This document shows, piece after piece, positions 1 to 6,868 of a stretch of DNA of 24,504 nt. Made by a program: the position numbers and the translations under genes. How positions within the stretch are numbered: the stretch's first letter is position 1; each line of letters opens with the position of its first letter. The notes below the pieces were generated by a model. The model did not search any database, had not been told where the DNA came from, and saw only the letters and a list, made by a program, of their open reading frames with translations. Source of the DNA: Firmicutes bacterium UBA5449 (lineage in GTDB: Bacteria; Bacillota; SHA-98; UBA4971); contig DIQZ01000035.1 in NCBI GenBank assembly GCA_002424305.1, positions 1 to 24,504 of the forward strand, read 5' to 3'.

Positions 1-7
1 AAATAAA

Positions 8-92
8 TGGTGCAGGCGGAGAGAGTCGAACTCTCACGGGGGTTGCCCACTAGATCCTAAGTCTAGCGCGTCTGCCATTCCGCCACTCTCGC
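8..92 (-). tRNA. tRNA-Leu (anticodon TAG)
   Basis: Read on the minus strand this is a class II tRNA with a long variable arm, a D-arm of the leucine type (TGGCGGAATGGCAGACGC), an anticodon stem CTAGA/TCTAG enclosing loop CTTAGGA (anticodon TAG), T-stem GAGAG/CTCTC with loop TTCGACT, and an encoded CCA at 10-8. The acceptor stem is poor: 5' GCGAGAG against 3' CGCCTGC gives a G3-U70 wobble and mismatches at 4-69 (A/C) and 6-67 (A/G). Identity as leucine follows from the anticodon and the long variable arm. Confidence 0.93.
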
Positions 93-231
93 ACCTAAAG
101 CAATTTCGTTATTTCTATTTACCTTTACCATCAAAACGTGGTAATGAGTCTCCGAAGAGAGGTTCTTCTATCAGGTAAGACCCACATAAAGAGTTTACAC
201 TAATGCAAGAAGGATATCAACCATGATCCCC

Positions 232-1290
232 CTATCTCTCACATTCAAATAAGTTCTTTAAGTTTTCTGTATAAGGAGGCCTCACAATGCCCTTATCGGT
301 GATAATGGCTGTAATATATTTTGCATCTGTCACATCAAAAGCAGGATTATAAGCTTTTACACCTTTGGGTGCAGTCCTTTTTCCAAATCCGCTGCCAATT
401 TCATCTTCATCACGCAGTTCAATTACTATGTCTTCCCCTGTAGGAGTATTCAAATCAATAGTTGAAGTCGGTCCAAGAATATACATGGGGATACCATATT
501 CTTTGGCAAGAATCGCAACCCCGGAAGTGCCTATTTTATTTGCAGTATCTCCATTGGCTGCAACACGGTCACACCCAACAAGCACTGCATCGATTTTGCC
601 TTCCTTCATAACCAAAGATGCCATGTTATCACAAATCAGTGTGACATCAATTCCTGCTTTGGCTAACTCGTAGGTTGTTAATCTCGAGCCCTGTAATAGG
701 GGTCTTGTTTCGTCAGCATATACCCTGAAGTCATACCCTCTTTGGTGACCTAAGTACATTGGAGCTAATGCTGTTCCATAACCTGATGTGGCAAGACCAC
801 CTGCATTGCAATGTGTCAGCAACCCCATACCCGGTTTCAGTAAAGACAAACCATATTCACCGATGGCCTTACACATTGCTTGATCTTCCGCCAAAATTGT
901 TTCACTTTCATCAAGCAAAGCTTGTTTGATTTCATCTACGGTCTTGTGTTTTTCTTTGTCAAATCTATTCGTCATCCTATCAAGTGCCCAAAATAAGTTG
1001 ACAGCGGTAGGTCTTGATGTTGCAAGATAATCTCTGATTTCTTCAAACTCTTTTTTGAAGTCTGCAACGGTGGTGGCTTGAGATCTTAGGCTACACACAT
1101 AAAGCCCAAATGCAGCCGCAATACCAATTGCCGGTGCTCCTCTGACCCTGAGCTTCTTTATTGCTTCCCAAACATCTTCAGCCTTATCTAATTCCAGAAA
1201 TCTTTCTTGATTTGGCAATAAGGTCTGATCTATGATTACAAGCTTATCTTTTGCCCTATTTAGTGTAGCCGGTATCACAGTCATAACCAT
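232..1290 (-). CDS. mtnA: S-methyl-5-thioribose-1-phosphate isomerase (canonical MtnA)
   Basis: Isomerises methylthioribose-1-phosphate to methylthioribulose-1-phosphate in cytosolic methionine salvage. The 352-aa length fits the family. Visible motifs are the N-terminal RGAPAIG (residues 50-56), THCNAGG with the catalytic cysteine C161, the YADETRPLLQGSRLT stretch (191-205), and GCDRVAANGD with the catalytic acid D241, followed by NKIGT. The ATG at 1290 has GAGGG about ten bases upstream; an in-frame ATG two codons later is also possible. It stands alone between tRNA-Leu and the patatin gene. No kinase, enolase or aldolase of the pathway is nearby. A divergent paralogue lies at 14553-15584. 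This copy keeps every family signature, so the assignment is firm. Confidence 0.95.
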   Translation of the reverse strand: MVMTVIPATLNRAKDKLVIIDQTLLPNQERFLELDKAEDVWEAIKKLRVRGAPAIGIAAAFGLYVCSLRSQATTVADFKKEFEEIRDYLATSRPTAVNLFWALDRMTNRFDKEKHKTVDEIKQALLDESETILAEDQAMCKAIGEYGLSLLKPGMGLLTHCNAGGLATSGYGTALAPMYLGHQRGYDFRVYADETRPLLQGSRLTTYELAKAGIDVTLICDNMASLVMKEGKIDAVLVGCDRVAANGDTANKIGTSGVAILAKEYGIPMYILGPTSTIDLNTPTGEDIVIELRDEDEIGSGFGKRTAPKGVKAYNPAFDVTDAKYITAIITDKGIVRPPYTENLKNLFECER

Positions 1291-1438
1291 TCTAAGACAT
1301 CCCTCACTCTATGATCTTAGTTTTTCTCCTTATGTCTCCCATATCTCACCCAATCGCAAGATTTCAATGATCTATACCATCCATTCTAATGCCTTCGTTA
1401 TCAGTGGTCAGTCCACTTGATGGGAGCAAGTTTTTGCC

Positions 1439-2287
1439 CTATACACTTCCCCACCCGAAAACGGAGAATATCGATAAAGGTCTTAGCGCACGCTTGATCT
1501 CCGGAAGCGCCTCAAGAGCAGCCTGCTCGCCGCACTCGATAATACGTCTGGCCTCCCAAAACTCGATCCCTGAAGCAAACGAAACGTGAGGTTCAATAGT
1601 AATCTTCGCAAGGGACTTAGTTGATTCGTACATTTTCTGCTGCATGATATCAAATGCGTTGAGAAAGATGTCAACTGTAGTAGGTCTTTCGGCTTGCTTA
1701 TGCTCGACTTTTGGAATGACGCTTACGGCAACCGGCACCGCCCTGGGGTCAAGTGAAGCAACCAAGTCTATGGGCACCGGATTTACTACGCCTCCGTCTA
1801 CAAGTGTCTTGCCCCCCACACGCACAGGCACGAATACCACAGGAATCGAGATACTGGCTCGGATAGCGTCTACCACGTCCCCTTTATCCCTAAAAACCAG
1901 TTCCTCACCGGTAAGGATATCTGTAGCCACTATAGCAACAGGGATCTCAAGCTCACTGAAATCCTTATTTCCGATGAACGAGCGAAGCATTTCTTCTATC
2001 CTCTTCCCCACCATCAAACCTTTAAGCGATGGAATAGGGTCTATGTAGCTAAGGACTGTCCGTTTCGTGGCTTTAAGCGCGATTTTCTCCAACTCTTCAA
2101 GGGACATTCCCGCTGCGTAAAGCCCACCTATTAACGCACCCATACTTGCTCCGGCAATCGCTCTTATCGGTATTCCCTCTCTCTCGAAGACCTTGAGCAC
2201 GCCAATGTGGGCAAGCCCTCTTGCTGATCCAGACCCCAGCGCCAAGCCTATTCCACGCTTACGTCCACCATTCAAATCTTCCACCAT
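1439..2287 (-). CDS. Patatin-like phospholipase/esterase (RssA/YchK type)
   Basis: A serine acyl-hydrolase of the patatin fold. The 282-aa protein has the glycine-rich oxyanion-hole motif GSGSARG (18-24), the nucleophile elbow GASMG with S48, and the partner aspartate in DGG (D164), giving the Ser-Asp dyad typical of the family. No signal peptide or membrane segment is seen, so it probably acts in the cytosol on lipid or acyl-ester substrates, which cannot be named from sequence. The annotated ATG at 2287 directly abuts an AGGGG sequence with no spacer, so the true start may be one of the GTG/TTG codons just downstream; the conserved domain starts at residue 12 and is unaffected. About 40 bases separate it from the upstream acylphosphatase gene, so the two are probably co-transcribed. 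Confidence 0.88.
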   Translation of the reverse strand: MVEDLNGGRKRGIGLALGSGSARGLAHIGVLKVFEREGIPIRAIAGASMGALIGGLYAAGMSLEELEKIALKATKRTVLSYIDPIPSLKGLMVGKRIEEMLRSFIGNKDFSELEIPVAIVATDILTGEELVFRDKGDVVDAIRASISIPVVFVPVRVGGKTLVDGGVVNPVPIDLVASLDPRAVPVAVSVIPKVEHKQAERPTTVDIFLNAFDIMQQKMYESTKSLAKITIEPHVSFASGIEFWEARRIIECGEQAALEALPEIKRALRPLSIFSVFGWGSV

Positions 2288-2328
2288 CCCCTAAGTCTTT
2301 GCAGCCTTTGAAATGATTGATCTATCGA

Positions 2329-2631
2329 TTATCGAATAGTGAAGGAAGTAAAATCTCCCTTGTATTGCTGCCATTTAATAGACACGTTATCCACCCTTGA
2401 CCAGGGTGAACCTTCTTTAAGCAGTTTTATATACTGAGAGACCTTCTTCTTCTCTCCTTCTACAATCACTTCAACACAGCCATCGTATAGGTTCTTGACA
2501 GCGCCTACAAGCATAAGAGCATTGGCATATCGACGGGAAAAGCTCCGAAAACCCACACCTTGAACACGGCCTGAAATCAACACCCTTGCCCTTACATAAT
2601 CCCCTTGCACATCATTGTTTGACCCTGTCAT
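2329..2631 (-). CDS. acyP: Acylphosphatase
   Basis: Hydrolyses acyl-phosphates such as acetyl- or carbamoyl-phosphate. The small alpha/beta domain carries the two family signatures: GRVQGVGFR, whose arginine and main-chain amides bind phosphate, and the N-x-x-D-G-x-V-E-V stretch with the catalytic asparagine (KNLYDGCVEV). I chose the ATG at 2631 (100 aa) because GGGAGG lies ten bases upstream. The longer frame from an ATG at 2667 has no ribosome site, and its first 12 codons carry no family sequence. An inverted repeat overlaps that upstream ATG and is better explained as a 5' regulatory or promoter element. The gene is followed by the patatin gene on the same strand. The short N-terminal tail before the domain is of no known meaning. 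Confidence 0.9.
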   Translation of the reverse strand: MTGSNNDVQGDYVRARVLISGRVQGVGFRSFSRRYANALMLVGAVKNLYDGCVEVIVEGEKKKVSQYIKLLKEGSPWSRVDNVSIKWQQYKGDFTSFTIR

Positions 2632-2665
2632 AGCCGGGCTGCCTCCCACGACAACATTGCATTCC

Positions 2666-2691
2666 ATATTGTAACACTATTGCCACAATAT
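2666..2691. promoter_or_regulatory. Inverted repeat upstream of acyP
   Basis: Perfect 7-bp arms ATATTGT (2666-2672) and ACAATAT (2685-2691) are separated by 12 bp, about 35 bp upstream of the preferred acyP start. The arm spacing (19 bp start to start) suits a dimeric DNA-binding repressor. No regulator can be named. It could equally form a weak hairpin in the acyP leader. Confidence 0.35.
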
Positions 2692-2967
2692 ATAGGAACG
2701 TAATTCAACACATATACGACTAAAACCTTCTCATACGGGGAACTAATATGGTTGCCGACGGTTTTACGGCAATTAAGAAGGGATTATGACAAGAGTCATA
2801 TTCTTAAAAGAGAACGTTACCTTTGACCTATTTGTGACTCTGCGTTCTCTCACTTCGAGAACGCCGTCACCGTCGGCCAGCGTGTCGATGAATAAGCAAG
2901 GTAAGTAGCAAGCAAGATAACTCGGCGACAAAAACGGTAAAGGCAACTCGGCAAGAAAAACACTCAT
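2692..2967. other. Non-coding gap with three inverted repeats
   Basis: This stretch between acyP and the tRNA-Pro terminator holds no convincing gene. It contains three perfect inverted repeats: TTGCCG/CGGCAA (2752-2757 and 2767-2772), TATGAC/GTCATA around AAGA (2785-2800), and GCGTTCTC/GAGAACGC around a 7-base loop (2842-2864). It also has two near copies of AACTCGGC followed by an A-rich stretch (starting near 2919 and 2945). A short 64-codon minus-strand frame crosses it but has no ribosome site or recognisable sequence. It may be a leader or small structured RNA; nothing more can be supported. Confidence 0.4.
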
Positions 2968-3003
2968 AATGGGCCGTCAGGAATAAATGCCTGACGGCTC
3001 ATT
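2968..3003 (-). terminator. Intrinsic terminator after tRNA-Pro
   Basis: A 14-bp stem with one G-U pair (arms 2968-2981 and 2990-3003) closes an 8-base loop. It lies 22 bases past the tRNA-Pro CCA end, and a TTTTT run follows on the minus strand at 2960-2956. The T-run is displaced by about seven bases, so efficiency is uncertain. Confidence 0.7.
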
Positions 3004-3025
3004 ACTACGGAAGAACATAAAAAAA

Positions 3026-3103
3026 TGGTCGGAGCGGCGAGACTTGAACTCGCGACCTCCTGAACCCCATTCAGGCGCGCTAGCCAAACTGCGCTACGCC
3101 CCG
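3026..3103 (-). tRNA. tRNA-Pro (anticodon GGG)
   Basis: The minus strand reads a full cloverleaf. Acceptor CGGGGCG pairs with CGCTCCG (one G-U). The anticodon stem CCTGA/TCAGG encloses ATGGGGT, giving anticodon GGG. The T-arm has GTTCAAG in standard position and CCA is encoded at 3028-3026. The stem is intact, unlike the tRNA-Leu at the window start. A terminator follows. Confidence 0.95.
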
Positions 3104-3199
3104 GCCAAACGTAATCGTATTCCAAATGTAGCTGCATTATATCAGACAGCATAGATGTTTGCAACCTGTTGAGCTCATTTTACTAAGCGACTGTGATAT

Positions 3200-3268
3200 T
3201 GTCACCCTATAACGCGTCTGAGACGAGGTCTCTCCAGGACGCGCCTGCAAGAGTGTCACCGCATAACG
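3200..3268 (+). repeat. Pair of 15-bp direct repeats, TGTCACCNNATAACG
   Basis: TGTCACCCTATAACG at 3200-3214 recurs as TGTCACCGCATAACG at 3254-3268, 54 bp apart (about five helical turns). It sits in the non-coding gap just left of the larger repeat array and could be the outer edge of the same degenerate mobile element. A 74-codon frame overlapping it (3193-3417) shows no coding signature. Confidence 0.45.
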
Positions 3269-3370
3269 GATCCCAAGAAACATCCTGCCTTGTAGGCGGA
3301 TTCGAGAAGCATCACTTCATCACTCATCCTAAGAACATGCCCCCGGGAGAGGTCCTGAAATACGATTTAT

Positions 3371-4017
3371 GGTGGTCGAAAATAGCACTCATCTTTCCGA
3401 AAAATCTTTTGAGATAGTGAAGATCGCTACCTTTTTGAGACTGCAGGCAGAAAAAACCCAAATTCTCAGGTAAGGTGCTCGCATTTAGCGCACCTAATGC
3501 GGATCGCTGCTCTAAAATAGCACACGTTTCTCAGAACCTTTTTCAGGGTGCTCGGTTTTCTACCACATATTTCAAAAAGGTGCTCTAAAAACGCACACAC
3601 TTCTTAAAAACGTGCTCGTTTTTCGAGCACGCATCCTCACGAAGCACCTAACGCATGCACTTTTTCGCGCCAGGTGATCGAAAATGAAGCACTCTTACGA
3701 AAAGTGTGCTCGAAAATAGTACAGCAAAATCGTTTTGGTGGTCGCATTTGAAGCACCCCAAAGCTCAAACTCAAAAGCGTGGTCGAAAAGAGTACACAGA
3801 TTCCAAAAACGTGGTCGAGAATAGAGCACCCTGCGGAACATGTCATAGAAAATGTTACACTTAACCCGGGTAGGGTGGTTAAATTTGAAGCCCCTCAGAC
3901 AAACACTTGAAAGTGTGGTCGAAAACAGTACACATATTCTAAAGAGGTGGTCGAGACTCGACCACCTCTTTGGCACCATCAGCCCGAATCATGAAAACGT
4001 GATCGAAAACAACACAC
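3371..4017 (+). repeat. Helically phased array of about 16 degenerate ~20-bp dyad elements (IS21-end-like)
   Basis: The 930-bp gap between tRNA-Pro and the channel gene is filled by copies of xGTGGTCGAAAATAGTACAC, all in one orientation. They start at 3371, 3474, 3506, 3547, 3579, 3611, 3673, 3705, 3737, 3778, 3810, 3841 (weak), 3874, 3914, 3946 and 3998. The flanking GTG and CAC are the best kept bases and give each unit dyad symmetry. Steps are almost all 32 or 40/41 bp, with a few of 52, 62 and 103, all close to whole helical turns, so the sites would lie on one face of the DNA. Multiple GTGGTCxAAxTTxG-type repeats at helical spacing are characteristic of IS21-family ends (IstA binding), but no istA or istB remnant is seen. 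Phage or plasmid iterons, or an operator array, are alternatives. Confidence 0.85.
3941..3971. repeat. Perfect 31-bp palindrome inside the array
   Basis: Arms AAAGAGGTGGTCGAG (3941-3955) and CTCGACCACCTCTTT (3957-3971) are perfectly complementary around a single central A. The left arm contains one array unit, so this looks like two element ends joined head to head, with one bp between them. As RNA it could form a strong hairpin 65 bases beyond the channel gene stop and might serve as its terminator, though only three T residues follow. Confidence 0.8.
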
Positions 4018-4035
4018 CAAGCCGGCGAATGATTC

Positions 4036-4848
4036 TTAGCCGGACAATTTGTGCAAGTCTTCCTGCCTGCGACCAATAAACCGGTACATGCCTCCGACAA
4101 ACAGTGCGCCTCCGACAATATTCCCAAGGGTAACCGGAAGAAGGTTCCCTAACAAAAAACTTTTCCATGTTACCGGAGATGTAGAACCTACTGCAATAAG
4201 ACATGCCGGTATTGTAAACATGTTTGCCACACTATTCTCCATCCCCAGAGTAACGAAAGTCATAATCGGAAAGTGACTGACCACCGCTTTGCCAAATACG
4301 GTATCACTCTTTGTGGCCATCCATACTGCAAGACACCCCAGCCAGTTAGCGCCGACCCCTCGCCAGAATGCCCTACCAAATGTCAAGCTGCATTTGGCGT
4401 CAGCAATTGAACAAAGATAGCTTACCCATGGGCTACCCCGGAGCAACCCCCCTGCGCCTCCAAAAAGGTATGCTACAGCAATGCTCCCAACAAAATTACC
4501 AATCCAGACCCAAAACCAATTCCGGAGTAAATCATATAGGCTAACCTCACACCTAAGAAGCCCTACAGTGAAAAACATACAGTTTCCTGTGAAAAGCTCA
4601 GCTCCGGCAATGACTACAAATATCATCCCTATTGGGAACGTTGCTCCGTATAATAATTTCTGTAGACCCGGTATTCCTGCAGGCCACGGCGCTCCGGTGC
4701 TTGCAACTACTGCAAGAAATGCCCCAAAAGCAATGTAGGCCCCCGCCAGAAAGCTAGATGCTAACAGTACATCCACCGGGAGCCGCGCTTTGCTCTTTCC
4801 TGAAGAAGAAACCGATTTTATCGTGTCCTGCAGGCCCATTACTCCCAT
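4036..4848 (-). CDS. Formate/nitrite transporter family channel (FocA/NirC/HSC type)
   Basis: A pentameric-type inner-membrane channel for small monovalent anions (formate, nitrite, hydrosulfide). The 270-aa protein has about six hydrophobic segments and the family signature GAELFTGN (82-89). The second half carries LGMENSVANMF (201-211), which aligns with the family motif E-H-S-V-A-N-M. The pore histidine is replaced by asparagine (N205, codon AAT), so the usual proton-relay residue is missing. Start: ATG at 4848 with AAGGTG nine bases upstream; a second ATG lies three codons later. It stands between the repeat array and HU with 115 bp to HU, so it may have its own promoter. Substrate cannot be assigned: formate, nitrite and sulfide members differ subtly, and no formate or nitrite enzyme is adjacent. 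Confidence 0.88.
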   Translation of the reverse strand: MGVMGLQDTIKSVSSSGKSKARLPVDVLLASSFLAGAYIAFGAFLAVVASTGAPWPAGIPGLQKLLYGATFPIGMIFVVIAGAELFTGNCMFFTVGLLRCEVSLYDLLRNWFWVWIGNFVGSIAVAYLFGGAGGLLRGSPWVSYLCSIADAKCSLTFGRAFWRGVGANWLGCLAVWMATKSDTVFGKAVVSHFPIMTFVTLGMENSVANMFTIPACLIAVGSTSPVTWKSFLLGNLLPVTLGNIVGGALFVGGMYRFIGRRQEDLHKLSG

Positions 4849-4963
4849 CGTAATTCACACCTTCCCTTACTACGACTTGTTCTGCGACATGGTGAGAATT
4901 CGATGGGGATCTCCGATTATCCTCTTATCTTATCATTATCTACTCTAATCTTGCTGCTTCACC

Positions 4964-5236
4964 TTACCTCACAGCATCTTTTAAAGTCTTGCCTGCCTTG
5001 AAAACAGGGACCTTTCGCGCACTTATGCGAATAGTCTCTCCTGTTCTCGGATCACGCCCGGATCTGGCTGCCCTCTGGCGCACTTCAAAACTGCCGAAAC
5101 CTACAAGGGCCACTTTCTCACCTGCAGCGAGAGCCTCAATCATCGAGTTAAGCACTGCGTCAACTGCTTTGGCAGAATCCTTTTTTGTGAAACCTGTTTT
5201 CGCCGCCACTCTGTCCACTAATTCCGTCTTCGTCAT
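4964..5236 (-). CDS. hup: DNA-binding protein HU
   Basis: A 90-aa histone-like nucleoid protein that binds and bends DNA as a dimer. Sequence markers are the N-terminal helices (MTKTELVDRVAAKTGFTKK), the GFGSFEVRQRAARSGRDPRTGE DNA-binding beta-arm region (46-67) with its conserved R-x-G-R-x-P-x-T-G-E, and the C-terminal helix ending KTLKDAV. Length matches the family exactly. The ATG at 5236 is set by GGAGG, which lies in a hairpin (separate entry). It follows spoIVA by 71 bp on the same strand; Bacillus subtilis has the same spoIVA-hbs order. This is probably the major chromosomal HU. Confidence 0.96.
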   Translation of the reverse strand: MTKTELVDRVAAKTGFTKKDSAKAVDAVLNSMIEALAAGEKVALVGFGSFEVRQRAARSGRDPRTGETIRISARKVPVFKAGKTLKDAVR

Positions 5237-5244
5237 GATTTACC

Positions 5245-5258
5245 CCTCCTTTCGGAGG
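5245..5258 (-). promoter_or_regulatory. GNRA hairpin enclosing the hup ribosome-binding site
   Basis: On the minus strand CCTCC (5258-5254), GAAA (5253-5250) and GGAGG (5249-5245) form a perfect 5-bp stem with a GAAA tetraloop. The 3' arm is the hup Shine-Dalgarno sequence, eight bases before the ATG. Sequestration would lower initiation unless the hairpin is opened. Confidence 0.5.
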
Positions 5259-5307
5259 TATATTGCCCACAACGAAGAGGATTTATGAGATTCACCCCTA
5301 CAGAATC

Positions 5308-6786
5308 CTACAGAATAATGCAAATAAGCCCTCCGCTTCCCTCATTCACAATTTTCTGCAAAGTTTCCTGGAGTTTCTGCTGCGCATTTTCCGGCATCCG
5401 ATAGAGCTTACTCTCTATCCCCTCTTTAACTAGCTCATGTAGGGACTTTCCAAGGAAGTCCGTGGTCCAAATTCTTTCAGGGTCTTTTTCAAATTCATCG
5501 GACAACCTATTGACAAGTTCTTCTCCTTGCCGTTCCGTGCCTACGTAGGTAGTAACCTCGGTCTCGATATCTGCACGAATCATGTGGATGGACGGAGCAG
5601 CCGCCCTTAGCCTCACCCCAAACCTACTACCTTGCCTAATGAGTTCGGGCTCCTCAAGTTCCAGTTCATCAAGGAGTGGCATGACTATTCCGTATCCCAG
5701 CTCCTCAGCATCTCTTAGACCGTCTGCTACCTTATCGTACTCCCTCTTAGAGACAGAAAGCTCTCTCATGAGTCTGAGCAGATGGTGGTCGCCCTCTACC
5801 TCAAGTCCGCTGACTTCACGGATGACCTGGAAGAATAACTCCCTTGGAGCCTCCAAGTCAATTATCACTTGTCCTGTACCCAAGTCTAAGGTGGTAAGAT
5901 CAGCACGAGATATAAAATCTTCTTCAGCAAAGCTCTTAACAGTCCCTGAAATATCGCGGATTCGTTTGACTTCCTTCATGCCGGATACAACAACATCTTG
6001 AAACTTCTCTCTGAGCCAGTGTTCTGTGGAAACCTCGTTAAGCCAAACAGGCAAGCGCACATTCACTTCGCGGATTGGGAACTCATAAAGCACCTCTCTC
6101 AAGACACTGAGGACATCCTCCATATCCATCTTGAGACAGTCCATGGGTATGACCGGCACTCCATATTTTGTGGCCAGTTTTGTCGCAAGATCCAACGTAT
6201 CTCTTGCCCAAGGATGCGTTGAATTCAGCACTGCAGCAAACGGTTTTCCCAAGTCTTGAAGCTCTTGGATGACTCTCTCTTCAGCAGCAACGTAGTTTCC
6301 TCGAGGGATGTCTGTAATGCTGCCGTCTGTAAGAATGACAAGACCGATTGTGGAATGGTCGGATATAACCTTTCGCGTTCCGAATTCGGCAGCTTCTTCA
6401 AATGGAATCTCGTAATCAAACCAAGGCGTCATCACCATTCGAGGCCCATTTTCCTCTTGATAACCCAATGCCCCCTCTACGGAATAACCTACGCAATCCA
6501 CCAGCCTTACCCGAACCTTGACATTATCTTGAATCGTCACCCCCACTGCTTCACTTGGAACAAACTTGGGCTCGGTAGTCATGATAGTCCTGCCGGCACC
6601 GCTTTGAGGCAATTCATCTACTGAACGCTCTTTGTCATACACATCGTCAATATTCGGAATGACCAGGAGGTCCATGAACCGCTTAATAAACGTGGACTTC
6701 CCAGTCCTCACCGGACCGACTACTCCAACGTAGACATCACCGCCGGTCCTCATCGCCATATCCTGGAAAATATCGAATTTTTCCAT
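5308..6786 (-). CDS. spoIVA: Stage IV sporulation protein A, spore coat morphogenetic ATPase
   Basis: SpoIVA polymerises with ATP on the forespore outer membrane to form the coat basement layer, made in the mother cell. From the ATG at 6786 the product is 492 aa, the same length as the Bacillus protein, beginning MEKFDIFQDMAMRTGGD. A longer frame to 6816 adds ten unrelated residues, whereas 6786 has GGAGGG about seven bases upstream. The Walker A motif is GPVRTGKST with K30, the TIMTTEPKFVP stretch corresponds to the sensor threonines, and LVDCVGY supplies the Walker B-like aspartate. The C-terminus ends GGLICIIL, close to the conserved hydrophobic tail that docks on the membrane. A sigma-E-like promoter sits about 50 bp upstream. 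It lies between folE and hup. Confidence 0.97.
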   Translation of the reverse strand: MEKFDIFQDMAMRTGGDVYVGVVGPVRTGKSTFIKRFMDLLVIPNIDDVYDKERSVDELPQSGAGRTIMTTEPKFVPSEAVGVTIQDNVKVRVRLVDCVGYSVEGALGYQEENGPRMVMTPWFDYEIPFEEAAEFGTRKVISDHSTIGLVILTDGSITDIPRGNYVAAEERVIQELQDLGKPFAAVLNSTHPWARDTLDLATKLATKYGVPVIPMDCLKMDMEDVLSVLREVLYEFPIREVNVRLPVWLNEVSTEHWLREKFQDVVVSGMKEVKRIRDISGTVKSFAEEDFISRADLTTLDLGTGQVIIDLEAPRELFFQVIREVSGLEVEGDHHLLRLMRELSVSKREYDKVADGLRDAEELGYGIVMPLLDELELEEPELIRQGSRFGVRLRAAAPSIHMIRADIETEVTTYVGTERQGEELVNRLSDEFEKDPERIWTTDFLGKSLHELVKEGIESKLYRMPENAQQKLQETLQKIVNEGSGGLICIIL

Positions 6787-6834
6787 ATCCGGTCCCTCCC
6801 CCTGGGCCCCTATCACATCAAGCTTTCAGAATAA

Positions 6835-6862
6835 TGTATATGAGTGGGAGAGACAATTATTC
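6835..6862 (-). promoter_or_regulatory. Candidate sigma-E promoter of spoIVA
   Basis: On the minus strand GAATAAT (6862-6856) is followed after 13 bases by CATATACA (6842-6835). These resemble the sporulation sigma-E boxes (about KMATATT, 13-14 bp, CATACAnT), and spoIVA is a sigma-E gene in Bacillus. The expected start point is about 40 bases before the ATG. The match is partial in the -10 box. Confidence 0.5.
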
Positions 6863-6868
6863 GTCCTC

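Noticed and set aside
1380..1430. Imperfect hairpin (ATCAGTGG / CCACTTGAT) between mtnA and the patatin gene as a terminator
   Set aside because: There is a bulge in the stem and no T-run on either strand.
2773..2967. A 64-codon minus-strand frame between acyP and tRNA-Pro
   Set aside because: It runs through a perfect hairpin and short repeats, has no ribosome site and no family signature.
3193..3417. A 74-codon plus-strand frame in the intergenic gap
   Set aside because: No ribosome site, no recognisable sequence, and it overlaps direct repeats and the first array unit.
3637..3979. Minus-strand frames through the repeat array as possible transposase remnants
   Set aside because: Their repeated peptide pattern comes from the DNA repeats read in frame; no IstA or IstB motif is present.
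3371..4017. CRISPR array
   Set aside because: Units are diverged, spacers are not unique sequences of constant length, the repeat itself fills most of each period, and no cas gene is present.
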